A stretch of DNA of 64,000 nucleotides from Ferruginibacter sp. (GTDB lineage Bacteria; Bacteroidota; Bacteroidia; Chitinophagales; Chitinophagaceae), in contig JAHBTO010000002.1 of the NCBI GenBank assembly GCA_019638525.1, positions 372,001-436,000 of the forward strand, given 5' to 3'. Numbering within the stretch: the stretch's first letter is position 1; each line of letters begins with the position of its first letter. This document shows, piece by piece, positions 8,864-17,191 of this stretch. The notes beneath the pieces were generated by a model. It saw only the letters and a program-made list of their open reading frames with translations, made no database searches and was not told where the DNA came from. The position numbers and the translations under genes are program-made.

Positions 8864-11407
8864 TCAGTTTACCACAAAATTTTTCCTTACCTCCCTTTCG
8901 CCATCATTCACTTTTAAAAAATAATTGCCACCCGATAAGAGTTTAACCGGTAATGTGTACATTTCTGTACCAATCCTAATCTTTTTTTGTTTTCCCATAT
9001 ACATTAATTGCCCATTGCTACTGTAAATGGCTACCTGCAAATCACCAGGCCTTGCTGTTTCAATGGCTACTTGTATTTTTCCATCCACCACCGGGTTGGG
9101 CCATATATTAATATCAAATACAAAATTGGTACACTTAATTTTTATAACCTTACTATAAGTATAAGCACCGGAGTTCTCAATAATTTTTAAACGGTAAAAC
9201 AGGTAACCGTCCTTTGGTAAATTTTTATCGCTGTACGAATATTTGCAAATAACTTCTCCTTTATTGGCAGCCGTCAATTCGCCTATTTTTACAAAATCAG
9301 TTTGATTGGCCGACCGTTCAATTTCATATTTTACCGTTCCTGATTCATTACTCACATTCCATTCAAGTTCTACACTGCCGTTTAATAATTTTCCGTTAAA
9401 CGAAAGCATGGATAATGGCAACACGGGCAGGTCGCCTTGCACCCATACCGAATAACTGTATGCAGGCAATTCGATATAAACCTGGTTGCTGCCGCTTACC
9501 ACCTGGTAAGGATATGCCGAACGACCCAATACATCAGTAAACTTTGTACCGGTGAGTATGGCGCCGCCCCTAGTATTGATTTCATGATCTACTTTAAGAG
9601 TTGTGCTTCCAAAATTTATGGCAACAATTACATCGTGGTTGCCATTGCCAACAAAACCCTGTAACTGGTAAATTAAAGCCTTATCAGAAGAGCCCTGTAT
9701 GAAATTACTGCTATACGGTGTGCTAAACCTGTTGAGATAATCTACCGAAGGTGAACCGTTGATATAAAGTTTAAGCGCCTGTATCAGCCTGTCAATTTCG
9801 GGTTTGTAAGGCGGTAGGTTTGTAGGATGATACCCATATAAACCACCTGACGGTGGCGGATAACCGTAATAATCAGGATAAAAAACCGTGGGCACACCTA
9901 ATTGATTATTGGTAAGAATATAAGCGTATGCAAGGTTGGGATTATTTCTTATAAGAGATGCAAAGCCAGAAGCATCCCTAAAATCGTGGTTATTTACAAA
10001 GGTTACAATATTAAAACCACTTAATGATGCAGCATCATGCAGGCTGTTATTAAAGATATTTCGGCTATCAAAACTTCCCACATCGCAGGCCTGCCTTAGT
10101 TGCTCCCTTAAAGTAAAATCAAAAATTTTAGGACTGATAGCTGCTTTTGTTGCCGGTTCCATGCTAGCCTGTACACTGTTAATCCATCCGCTTAATTCAG
10201 ATGGATTGGTACTGTACCATTCTCCCACTAACAGGCTTGGGTCTTTGCCATACTTGTGCATGCTATCCAGTAAATTGCCAACAAATTCCGGAGTAAAATG
10301 TTTTACTGCATCAAGCCGCATACCTCTTACACCTAATTCATCCCAATTCCATTTAGCCCAGTTAATTAATGTGTCGGCTGTTTTTTTCTGAAACTGATCA
10401 TAGTCGTAAAAAAAATACATACCATCCCAGTCGCCGTTTAAATAAGTGGTGGATGCATTGGCATCATTGGGTTTAAAGAAATCATAGTTCATAAAACCTC
10501 TTCCACTTGCCATCGAATTAAAATTTGTATAAGTCTGGTATTGCATGTCGTTTACAATATCTGTTCCTCTCGATGAACTGTAAATGCCGTAAATGCGATG
10601 GTCTGAATAGCCGCCGGTGTTATTCATGTAAATAAAAATGGTATCGCCTGAGGGGTTAAAGTCGCCTGTATTCAAGTGCAGGTGAAACTCATCTGTATTG
10701 CAGCCACCACCTGTTTCAAGCGTTACAAACATATTCTTACCCAAAAAAATATCATTGTTACCCTGCCCGCAATCTCCGCCACCGTTAGGTTCCACTTCAT
10801 TTAAATCAGGTGGTCCCTGGTACCCCACGGTATTGGTTTGCATATATAATTTATAGGTATAATTATTAAAACGGCTATCGCCGGTTTTAGAACTGAATTT
10901 AAAATAATAATCGCCGGCGCCATTACCGCTTGTGCCGCCTAAAGGTAAAATACATCTGAACCTGTCGGAAGGGAAAGGTTCTTTACTTGCATTATAATAG
11001 TTGGTGATATAGGCTTTAACTGCTGGGTTCACTTCTGCAGCGCCTCCGTCTCTGTGGTTAAATACCATATCGGCAACAGGAGCAATACCCTGTGCAGTAA
11101 ATTCTGCCAGCATATTATCAAGCGCAGTACGGGTTCCCAAACCTGTGGTTTGGTTTCCTATAAAAAGATCTTTAGGATCGTAACCATTACTATTGGTACC
11201 AAAGCTGGCAACCGTATGCGGCGGAAACCAAATATGGGTGAAGCCTGCTGTTTTTAAATTAGCAGCTTTTAACCGCAACGTATCTGCCCAACTAAAGCCA
11301 TTAGCCGTTTTAGGGTAATCCCAGTACCAGCCTTGCAAAAACACCTGCTGGGCATTAGCAGAAAATAAAACAACCATAAAACATAAAAGCAAATAAAGTT
11401 TCTTCAT
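8864..11407 (-). CDS. Secreted alpha-amylase (GH13) with type IX secretion type A sorting tail
   Basis: An 847-residue exported enzyme with a signal peptide ending at about residue 19 (SANA-Q). The GH13 motifs are complete: region I DMVFNH, region II GMRLDAVKH with nucleophile Asp366, region III VGEW with acid/base Glu396, and region IV FVNNHD with Asp475. Catalytic activity on alpha-1,4-glucans is therefore expected. A long insert between regions I and II (about residues 140-330) is rich in Gly, Asn and Tyr and contains a GGGD..GNNDIFLG stretch. The C-terminus has an immunoglobulin-like part and a type A sorting domain (INIWPNPVVDGKI), so it is sent to the cell surface or medium by the type IX system. 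Confidence 0.95.
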   Translation of the reverse strand: MKKLYLLLCFMVVLFSANAQQVFLQGWYWDYPKTANGFSWADTLRLKAANLKTAGFTHIWFPPHTVASFGTNSNGYDPKDLFIGNQTTGLGTRTALDNMLAEFTAQGIAPVADMVFNHRDGGAAEVNPAVKAYITNYYNASKEPFPSDRFRCILPLGGTSGNGAGDYYFKFSSKTGDSRFNNYTYKLYMQTNTVGYQGPPDLNEVEPNGGGDCGQGNNDIFLGKNMFVTLETGGGCNTDEFHLHLNTGDFNPSGDTIFIYMNNTGGYSDHRIYGIYSSSRGTDIVNDMQYQTYTNFNSMASGRGFMNYDFFKPNDANASTTYLNGDWDGMYFFYDYDQFQKKTADTLINWAKWNWDELGVRGMRLDAVKHFTPEFVGNLLDSMHKYGKDPSLLVGEWYSTNPSELSGWINSVQASMEPATKAAISPKIFDFTLREQLRQACDVGSFDSRNIFNNSLHDAASLSGFNIVTFVNNHDFRDASGFASLIRNNPNLAYAYILTNNQLGVPTVFYPDYYGYPPPSGGLYGYHPTNLPPYKPEIDRLIQALKLYINGSPSVDYLNRFSTPYSSNFIQGSSDKALIYQLQGFVGNGNHDVIVAINFGSTTLKVDHEINTRGGAILTGTKFTDVLGRSAYPYQVVSGSNQVYIELPAYSYSVWVQGDLPVLPLSMLSFNGKLLNGSVELEWNVSNESGTVKYEIERSANQTDFVKIGELTAANKGEVICKYSYSDKNLPKDGYLFYRLKIIENSGAYTYSKVIKIKCTNFVFDINIWPNPVVDGKIQVAIETARPGDLQVAIYSSNGQLMYMGKQKKIRIGTEMYTLPVKLLSGGNYFLKVNDGEREVRKNFVVN

Positions 11408-11415
11408 AACATAAT

Positions 11416-11430
11416 GTGTATTTATTACAC
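11416..11430. promoter_or_regulatory. Inverted repeat upstream of the amylase gene
   Basis: GTGTA-TTTAT-TACAC is a perfect 5+5+5 inverted repeat whose nearest edge lies eight bases upstream of the amylase start codon. Its position would suit an operator or a start-proximal hairpin. No regulator gene is adjacent, so the role is a guess. Confidence 0.25.
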
Positions 11431-11480
11431 GATGAAGATAGCTTAAATTTTTAACAGTTGATGTTAAAAGGATGGTTTAA

Positions 11481-12677
11481 TTAGTTTTCCTGCTTCGTAA
11501 AAATTTCTTTCTTCATTTTTTCCCAAAGCCCGTCAAAGGTTTGATGATTTTCTTCCTTCCATTTTTTACTGAATGATTCCATCTTTTGGTGCCGGTGGGC
11601 TTTTGTTATTAAAAAAAAGGCTTCGATGGCTTTGGAATCATTTTCAAAAGCCAGTTTATTGTACAATTCTTTTAACTGTTGTTCCCTTTGATTATTGAAA
11701 TGTGCTATTTCAATCTCCATTTTTTCCCTAAGCATCACTTTTTCATCATAACTGCCCGATGGTAATATTGTTTTTGCAATTACGGGCATCAACTCTATCA
11801 GCATTAAAATAAAAACAATAAGATAATACCTGTATTGCATGGCAGCACTTCCTTTTAATAGGTTTGTAAGCGCCTCTACCCTTGTTAAAAAACCATCATT
11901 AAGATAATGGAGAAAACCAGCTTCCCCTGCTTTTATTTTGTTATCTATTTCTTTAAGAGCAGCTTCGTTGCTGTCTAACTTTGGCTGAATTATTTTTAGC
12001 ATAGCCTGATATTCATCATCCAATTTTTGGTATTCATTTCTTTTTGCAATGGCAATATCTTTTATACCCACTTTTCCCGATCCACCGCTGCCATCAGTTT
12101 CGGCCAGGTAGCTTTCTCTTGCCTTATTAACCAAATCATTTTTTACTGCTAACTCATTTTTTAATGTTGCATTTTGTTTATTCAAATCTTCTTTTGGTTT
12201 ATTGTAAAGGGCAATAAGTTCATGCTGATTCAACAATTTCTTTTTTTCATTGTCGAGCGATGCCTGCAACCGAATTTCCTTATCAAACATAAATAACACA
12301 GCAGGTTGTGCCATAAAGGTTCCGATGGTAAGCGCAAGCAGGCCCCTGAACAAAAGTGGGGCAATTTTTCGTTTGTTGAATTTTGTTATACCCTTAATCA
12401 ATGCCCTATCGATGGTAAGTATGATAAAACCCATAAACAATCCCAATGCAATGGCAATAAAAATAGATTGGGTAAACGTGCTGAAAAAATAAGCCCAGGT
12501 AAATGTGGCAAAAGCCCATGTAGCCAACACCGTCATACCAATGATACGGTAGCGGTTTCTGTCAACAACAGCATCTGCCAGTATCTCTTTTTCGGCAGTG
12601 GATAACCACCATAAAAATACAGTGAACTGAGAAGGAGTATAGGTTTCCCTTTGTGAAAGGGGAATGTTTGTAGCCAT
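11481..12677 (-). CDS. DUF4407 domain membrane protein
   Basis: A 398-residue protein with four strongly hydrophobic segments, at about residues 45-68, 70-92, 105-130 and 283-307. Between the third and fourth lies a roughly 140-residue charged, helical, probably coiled-coil region (NEKKKLLNQHELIALYNKPK onward) that should lie on one side of the membrane. The order matches DUF4407, a family of unknown function found mainly in Bacteroidota. The C-terminus is again charged and helical. No partner gene is adjacent. The family call is good; nothing in the sequence points to a specific activity. Confidence 0.85.
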   Translation of the reverse strand: MATNIPLSQRETYTPSQFTVFLWWLSTAEKEILADAVVDRNRYRIIGMTVLATWAFATFTWAYFFSTFTQSIFIAIALGLFMGFIILTIDRALIKGITKFNKRKIAPLLFRGLLALTIGTFMAQPAVLFMFDKEIRLQASLDNEKKKLLNQHELIALYNKPKEDLNKQNATLKNELAVKNDLVNKARESYLAETDGSGGSGKVGIKDIAIAKRNEYQKLDDEYQAMLKIIQPKLDSNEAALKEIDNKIKAGEAGFLHYLNDGFLTRVEALTNLLKGSAAMQYRYYLIVFILMLIELMPVIAKTILPSGSYDEKVMLREKMEIEIAHFNNQREQQLKELYNKLAFENDSKAIEAFFLITKAHRHQKMESFSKKWKEENHQTFDGLWEKMKKEIFTKQEN

Positions 12678-12838
12678 GATGTAATTAATTAAAGGATGAC
12701 TTAAAAAAGAATCAATAGCGGAGTTGAGTTGAAGAATTGCAAATTAGATATTCTTTACCTCAAAAACGATTTAATGTATAAATTATTTCTATTTAAAAAT
12801 TACATTAACAGTTTCTTATAATAAGTATGTTAAACCCT

Positions 12839-12871
12839 TTTTGAATAAAACCTTCTATTGTTTTATCTTTG
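12839..12871 (+). promoter_or_regulatory. lolA promoter, TTTG-N21-TATCTTTG
   Basis: TTTG at 12839-12842 and TATCTTTG at 12864-12871 are separated by 21 bases, close to the Bacteroidetes -33/-7 consensus (TTG about 20 bases before TAnnTTTG). The lolA start codon is 45 bases downstream. This is the best two-part promoter match in the window. Confidence 0.65.
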
Positions 12872-12916
12872 CACCCGTTTTAAGAGATGCATATTTTTTA
12901 ATGCTAAAAAAACAAA

Positions 12917-13573
12917 ATGAAGAAAATTTTAAGCTTATCGGTTTTATTGGTTTTAATGTTTACAATAGTACAGGCACAGGCGCCCAAGGGAATGGGTAAA
13001 AGCGATCCGGATGCAAAAAAGATTTTAGATGCAGTGAGTGCAAAATTTAAAAGCTTTAAATCGGTTCAATCCAATTTTACATTAAAAATTGAGAATGCTG
13101 CTAATAAATTGATTGATTCAAAAAAAGGTACTGTTTATATGAAGGGCACCAAATACCGTATTAAAGTGGCAGGCCAGGATATATTTTGCGATGGCAGCAA
13201 TGTTTGGACGGTGGACCCTGCATCAAAAGAAATAACACTTACCAAATTAGACCCCTCAAACAATACCATCACACCACAAAAACTATTCACCAATTTTTAC
13301 GATAAAGATTTTTTATACAAGCTTAACAGCGATGCAAAAGGTGTGCAGGAAGTAGAACTAACCCCCATTGACAAGTCGAAACTATTTCATAAAGTAATAG
13401 TTTTTATCAATAAAGCCACACAAACTATTTCATCTACAAAAATATTTGAAAAAGCAGGCAACCGCTATACATATAATGTAAGCAGCATGAATACAAAATC
13501 TGTTATACCGGATGCTACTTTTGTTTTCAATCAAAAAAATTACCCCGGGATGGAATTGGTTGATTTAAGATAA
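12917..13573 (+). CDS. lolA: LolA-like outer membrane lipoprotein carrier protein
   Basis: A 218-residue periplasmic protein with a signal peptide (cleavage near VQAQA, about residue 20). The mature part fits the LolA half-barrel: SVQSNFTLKI, then GTVYMKGTKYRI, FCDGSNVWTVDPASKEITL, and a C-terminal strand TYNVSSMNTKSVIPDATFVFNQKNYPG. LolA carries lipoproteins from the inner to the outer membrane. It has its own good promoter and converges with ubiX, with only eight bases between the stop codons. The family is clear; strict orthology with E. coli LolA is an inference. Confidence 0.88.
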   Translation: MKKILSLSVLLVLMFTIVQAQAPKGMGKSDPDAKKILDAVSAKFKSFKSVQSNFTLKIENAANKLIDSKKGTVYMKGTKYRIKVAGQDIFCDGSNVWTVDPASKEITLTKLDPSNNTITPQKLFTNFYDKDFLYKLNSDAKGVQEVELTPIDKSKLFHKVIVFINKATQTISSTKIFEKAGNRYTYNVSSMNTKSVIPDATFVFNQKNYPGMELVDLR

Positions 13574-13581
13574 ATGAAGTT

Positions 13582-14142
13582 TTAGTTTCCCCAACGATAC
13601 GATTCATTTTGTAAACCTGCCAGGTCAATTACACGATCAACAACTGTGGCAGCCACTTGTTCAATAGTAGTGGGCTTACTGTAAAATGATGGTGTGGCAG
13701 GGCAAATAATACCACCAGCCAGTGTAATAGTTTCCATGTTACGTATTTGTATAAGGTTGTACGGCGTATCCCTGGTTACACAAATTAGTTTTCTTCTCTC
13801 TTTTAAAATAACATCTGCAGCACGGCTTACCAGGTCGTTTGATATGCCGGAAGCTATCCTACCTAAAGTGCCCATACTGCAAGGTATGATAACCATAGTG
13901 TTAAACTGACCGCTGCCCGATGCAAATGCTGCTGTAAAATCCTGCTGGCCGTATATCTTACCCGGAAAATTTGTATAGTTTTCATTTTCTAATTCAATTT
14001 TCCATACTTGTTTGGCATTTGTCGTCATCACCAATGCCACTTCATCTAACTGGCTGCTAAGTTGCTGTAATTTCTTCAACAGCATATCGGCATATATCGA
14101 ACCACTGGCTCCTGTAACAGCTACAACAATTTTATGTTTCAT
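13582..14142 (-). CDS. ubiX: Flavin prenyltransferase UbiX
   Basis: A 186-residue enzyme that attaches dimethylallyl to FMN to make the prenyl-FMN cofactor used by UbiD-type decarboxylases. The start is set at 14142 (MKHKIVVAVTGASGS) because the flavin-binding first strand begins there; an in-frame ATG 14 codons upstream would add an unconserved extension. Conserved stretches include TGASGSIYADMLL, IPCSMGTLGRIASGISNDLVSRAADV and the phosphate-binding RRKLICVTRDTPYN. No ubiD gene is in the window. It converges tightly with lolA. Confidence 0.95.
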   Translation of the reverse strand: MKHKIVVAVTGASGSIYADMLLKKLQQLSSQLDEVALVMTTNAKQVWKIELENENYTNFPGKIYGQQDFTAAFASGSGQFNTMVIIPCSMGTLGRIASGISNDLVSRAADVILKERRKLICVTRDTPYNLIQIRNMETITLAGGIICPATPSFYSKPTTIEQVAATVVDRVIDLAGLQNESYRWGN

Positions 14143-14198
14143 TTTACGTTTATAGATTATCAAATACAATGTTATACTAAACAATTCTATATAGCTGT

Positions 14199-14215
14199 AT
14201 TTGTTATAAACAAAT
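14199..14215. promoter_or_regulatory. Perfect palindrome ATTTGTT-ATA-AACAAAT
   Basis: A 7+3+7 perfect inverted repeat in the divergent ubiX/permease gap, ending four bases before the short frame at 14220. It could be an operator for a dimeric regulator or a small hairpin. No regulator gene is nearby. Confidence 0.35.
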
Positions 14216-14219
14216 TTAT

Positions 14220-14282
14220 ATGCAATTAGTTTTTCAGCTCATATTAGTGCTTCTCATTCTTGCAATTCTAATTTTTACTTAA
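14220..14282 (+). CDS. Possible 20-residue hydrophobic small protein
   Basis: ATG at 14220 opens a frame of 20 codons that is almost entirely Leu, Ile, Val, Phe and Ala with two Gln near the start, ending in TAA. The composition and length match one transmembrane helix. It lies between the divergent ubiX and permease genes, directly behind a perfect palindrome. AT-rich DNA produces such frames by chance, so expression is unproven. Confidence 0.25.
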   Translation: MQLVFQLILVLLILAILIFT

Positions 14283-14503
14283 ATAATTTAAGTAAATAAG
14301 ATTCTATCAATCAATAATCTTTTAATTTATAACATTTAAAACGGGTATTCTTTTTCAATAAGTGTTACCCGGTTTTGTACTTAATTTTTCTTGCAACAAT
14401 ATAACGATAATAGTGTTGTAATAAGGTACAATTTTAAAAAGCAAATTTTGAACCTGCTGTTTAAACAAACAAGAAATTGTAATTTCCAATTTCAATAAAC
14501 AGA

Positions 14504-15898
14504 ATGGCTGTACCAAAACTACAACGAAGTTTAGGCTTATTTCAATCTACTGTTGTAAATATGATTGATATGGTGGGTATTGGCCCCTTTGTTACATTAC
14601 CAATTGTAATGGGGTTGATGGGAGGTATGTTTTTATACGCCTGGATTGCCGGCGCCATATTATCGTTGGTTGATGCTATGATTTGGAGCGAACTGGGCGC
14701 CGCCTACCCATTGGCCGGCGGCAGTTACAACTTTCTTAAAGAAGCTTATGGCAAAAACGGAATGGGCAGGATGATGAGTTTTTTATACGTATGGCAAACC
14801 ATCATACAAGCCCCATTGGTGGCCGCATCAGCTGCTATTGGCTTTGCACAATACATGGGATATTTGGTACATCTTGAACCCATGCAGCAAAAAATGGTTT
14901 CGGGTGCAGTAATAATTTTTGTAACTATTTTATTGTATCGTAAAATAGACAGTATAGGAAAAATTGCCATACTGCTTTGGACGGGTGTTATACTCACCAT
15001 TGGATGGATTATCATTGGCGGTATAGCACATGGTAATTTTTTACAACCTTTAAAAGATATCAATGCACAATTCAGTTGGGGGCAACTGGCTTCTTTTGCA
15101 TTTGGACAGGCTTGTATCAAATCTATTTACAGTTACCTGGGGTATTATAATGTTTGCCACCTGGGTGCCGAAATTAAAAACCCCGGCAAAAACATCCCAC
15201 GCAGTATGTTCATTTCTGTATTTGGTATTGCCATATTGTATATTGCCATGAACACAAGTGTTAGCAGCGTTATTCCATGGCAGGAGATTAAGCAGTGGCA
15301 GGATGCAGGTACCCACACATTTGTAATCAGCACTTTTATTGAAAGATTGTACGGTTATGCTGCAGCCAATACTATTACCGTGATGATACTGTGGGTTGCA
15401 CTTGCATCTTTATTTGCAGTAATGCTTGGCTATTCAAGGGTACCATATGCTGCTGCCATTGACGGTGCATTTTTTAAAGTGTTTGCAAAACTACATCCCA
15501 CCCGTAACTTTCCTTATGTATCGCTGTTGGTGATTGCAGGTTTAGGATTTTTGTTCAGCATGTTGTTTCGTATGAGCGATGTAATCAGCGGCATACTGGC
15601 CATGCGTATAGTGGTGCAGTTTATTGGACAGGCAGTTGGTGTTGTATTGCTACGAAAAAAAAATGGAAAAACTAATTTGCCTTATAAGATGCCTTTGTAT
15701 CCATTACCGGTTATTTTTGTTGTGCTGATGTGGATGTTTGTTTTTTATTCAACCGGCTTAGAAGTTATCGGCTCTTTTATCATTGTGTTTGGCAGCGGGC
15801 TTGTTGTTTATTTTATTAATGCAAGACTTCAGCGCCAATGGCCGTATCAAAACCATGCTACAGTATCACTTAAAAAAGATAATAGCCTGCATACTTAA
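14504..15898 (+). CDS. APC superfamily amino acid permease
   Basis: A 464-residue integral membrane protein with about 12 hydrophobic segments. The N-terminal GLFQSTVVNMIDMVGIGPFV corresponds to the broken first helix of APC-family transporters (the substrate/ion-binding GxG-like region). AYPLAGGSYNFLKEAYG matches the conserved motif after the second helix. It probably exchanges or symports amino acids or polyamines across the inner membrane; the substrate cannot be read from the sequence. It stands alone and converges with the nuclease-like gene, with six bases between the stop codons. Confidence 0.9.
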   Translation: MAVPKLQRSLGLFQSTVVNMIDMVGIGPFVTLPIVMGLMGGMFLYAWIAGAILSLVDAMIWSELGAAYPLAGGSYNFLKEAYGKNGMGRMMSFLYVWQTIIQAPLVAASAAIGFAQYMGYLVHLEPMQQKMVSGAVIIFVTILLYRKIDSIGKIAILLWTGVILTIGWIIIGGIAHGNFLQPLKDINAQFSWGQLASFAFGQACIKSIYSYLGYYNVCHLGAEIKNPGKNIPRSMFISVFGIAILYIAMNTSVSSVIPWQEIKQWQDAGTHTFVISTFIERLYGYAAANTITVMILWVALASLFAVMLGYSRVPYAAAIDGAFFKVFAKLHPTRNFPYVSLLVIAGLGFLFSMLFRMSDVISGILAMRIVVQFIGQAVGVVLLRKKNGKTNLPYKMPLYPLPVIFVVLMWMFVFYSTGLEVIGSFIIVFGSGLVVYFINARLQRQWPYQNHATVSLKKDNSLHT

Positions 15899-15904
15899 TA
15901 AAAA

Positions 15905-16342
15905 TTATTTAAACCCCGGTAATGTTTCCAGTTCTTGCATTTGATTGTTTATAAATTTAAAAGCCATACAATAACTGCCGTTTGTAATAACCAGGTAAGG
16001 TACCTGCATTACCATATTGTAACGTAAGGCTTGGTCAAACACTTTTATATCCAACTCCACATTCATCTCTTTACATTCAATAATCATCCAGGGTTTTAAA
16101 TTATGGCTATACACAACCATATCAAAACGTTTTTTTAAATCGCCCAGTTTTATTTCTTTTTCAATGGCAATTAAAGTAACCGGGTATTTTTTTACATAGA
16201 TAAGATATTGAAGAAAATTTTGCCGTACCCATTCTTCGGGAGTTAATGCTACCCAGCGTTTACGGCATTCATCAAAGATGAATTCCTTACCCTCCTTTAT
16301 ATTAATTTTGGGTCGATATGTAGGGTATTCAATTTTAATCAT
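15905..16342 (-). CDS. Stand-alone HsdR N-terminal (PD-(D/E)xK) domain protein
   Basis: A 145-residue protein made of little more than the type I restriction HSDR_N nuclease-like fold. Possible catalytic residues are Glu61 (AIEKEIKLG), Asp74 (KKRFDMVVY) and Glu89-x-Lys91 (IIECKE), the usual PD-(D/E)xK spacing. A conserved YPTYRPKI start and RKRWVALTPEEWVRQ helix precede them. There is no helicase domain, HsdM or HsdS nearby, so this is not a restriction system. Such single-domain proteins are common in Bacteroidota and their role is unknown; DNA or RNA cleavage is possible but unproven. Confidence 0.85.
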   Translation of the reverse strand: MIKIEYPTYRPKINIKEGKEFIFDECRKRWVALTPEEWVRQNFLQYLIYVKKYPVTLIAIEKEIKLGDLKKRFDMVVYSHNLKPWMIIECKEMNVELDIKVFDQALRYNMVMQVPYLVITNGSYCMAFKFINNQMQELETLPGFK

Positions 16343-16411
16343 CGGTATTAACCTTAACCTGGAAAAAGAATGTTGTATATTTAAACTTTAAAAGAATAAT
16401 AACTGAAAGAT

Positions 16412-17185
16412 ATGAAGTCGAAAGCAGAAATTGTAACAAACTGGTTACCCAGGTATACAGGTGAAAAAATTGAAAACTTTGGAGAATACATCTTACTCAC
16501 CAATTTTGGTAACTATGTAGAGATGTTTGCAAAATGGAATAAAGTAAAAATTGTAGGCGTAGGCAAAGCCATGCAATGCGCTACAGCAAACGATATAACC
16601 ATCATTAATTTTGGAATGGGCAGCCCAGGCGCCGCTACCATCATGGACCTGTTAAGCGCAATACAACCAAAAGCTGTTTTGTTTTTGGGTAAATGCGGCG
16701 GCTTAAAAAAACGAAATAAATTAGGCGATCTTATCTTACCCATTGCAGCCATCAGGGGCGAAGGTACATCCAATGATTATTTTCCGCCAGAAGTACCGGC
16801 ACTGCCCGCTTTTGCTTTGCAGAAAGCCGTTTCTACCACCATCAGGGATTATGCCGTAGATTATTGGACCGGCACTGTGTACAGTACCAACCGCAGGGTG
16901 TGGGAGCATGATGATAAATTTAAAAATTACTTGCAGGAAGTAAGGGCCTATGCTGTTGATATGGAAACGGCTACCATTTTCACCGTAGGATTTTATAATA
17001 AGATACCTACCGGTGCATTATTGCTTGTAAGCGACCAGCCCATGACTCCTGATGGTGTTAAAACTGCCGCCAGTGATAAAAAAATAACTGCTAAATATGT
17101 AGAAGTTCATTTAAAAATAGGCATCGATTCTTTAAAGCAATTAATCAATAACGGGTTAACTGTAAGGCACCTTAAGTTTTTATAA
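16412..17185 (+). CDS. amn: AMP nucleosidase, short form
   Basis: A 257-residue enzyme of the nucleoside phosphorylase fold, predicted to hydrolyse AMP to adenine and ribose 5-phosphate. Fold motifs are INFGMGSPGAATIMDLL, AVLFLGKCGGLKKRNKLGDLILP and the active-site strand AVDMETATIFT, with the SDQPMTPDGVK loop. It is the short form, lacking the N-terminal regulatory domain of the E. coli enzyme. The ABC ATPase gene starts six bases after its stop, so the two are probably co-transcribed. Confidence 0.9.
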   Translation: MKSKAEIVTNWLPRYTGEKIENFGEYILLTNFGNYVEMFAKWNKVKIVGVGKAMQCATANDITIINFGMGSPGAATIMDLLSAIQPKAVLFLGKCGGLKKRNKLGDLILPIAAIRGEGTSNDYFPPEVPALPAFALQKAVSTTIRDYAVDYWTGTVYSTNRRVWEHDDKFKNYLQEVRAYAVDMETATIFTVGFYNKIPTGALLLVSDQPMTPDGVKTAASDKKITAKYVEVHLKIGIDSLKQLINNGLTVRHLKFL

Positions 17186-17191
17186 AAATGA

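Larger units (their letters stand above)
14143..14503. other. AT-rich control region between ubiX and the permease
   Basis: The two genes diverge from this 361-base gap. It contains a perfect palindrome (14199-14215), a 20-residue hydrophobic reading frame (14220-14282), an AAGATT...AATCTT inverted repeat near 14299-14322 and a TTGCAACA...TGTTGTAA near-palindrome around 14391-14423. No clear TAnnTTTG box was found for either flanking gene. Confidence 0.5.

Noticed and set aside
15905..16342. Type I restriction system
   Set aside because: Only the HsdR N-terminal domain is present; helicase, HsdM and HsdS are absent.
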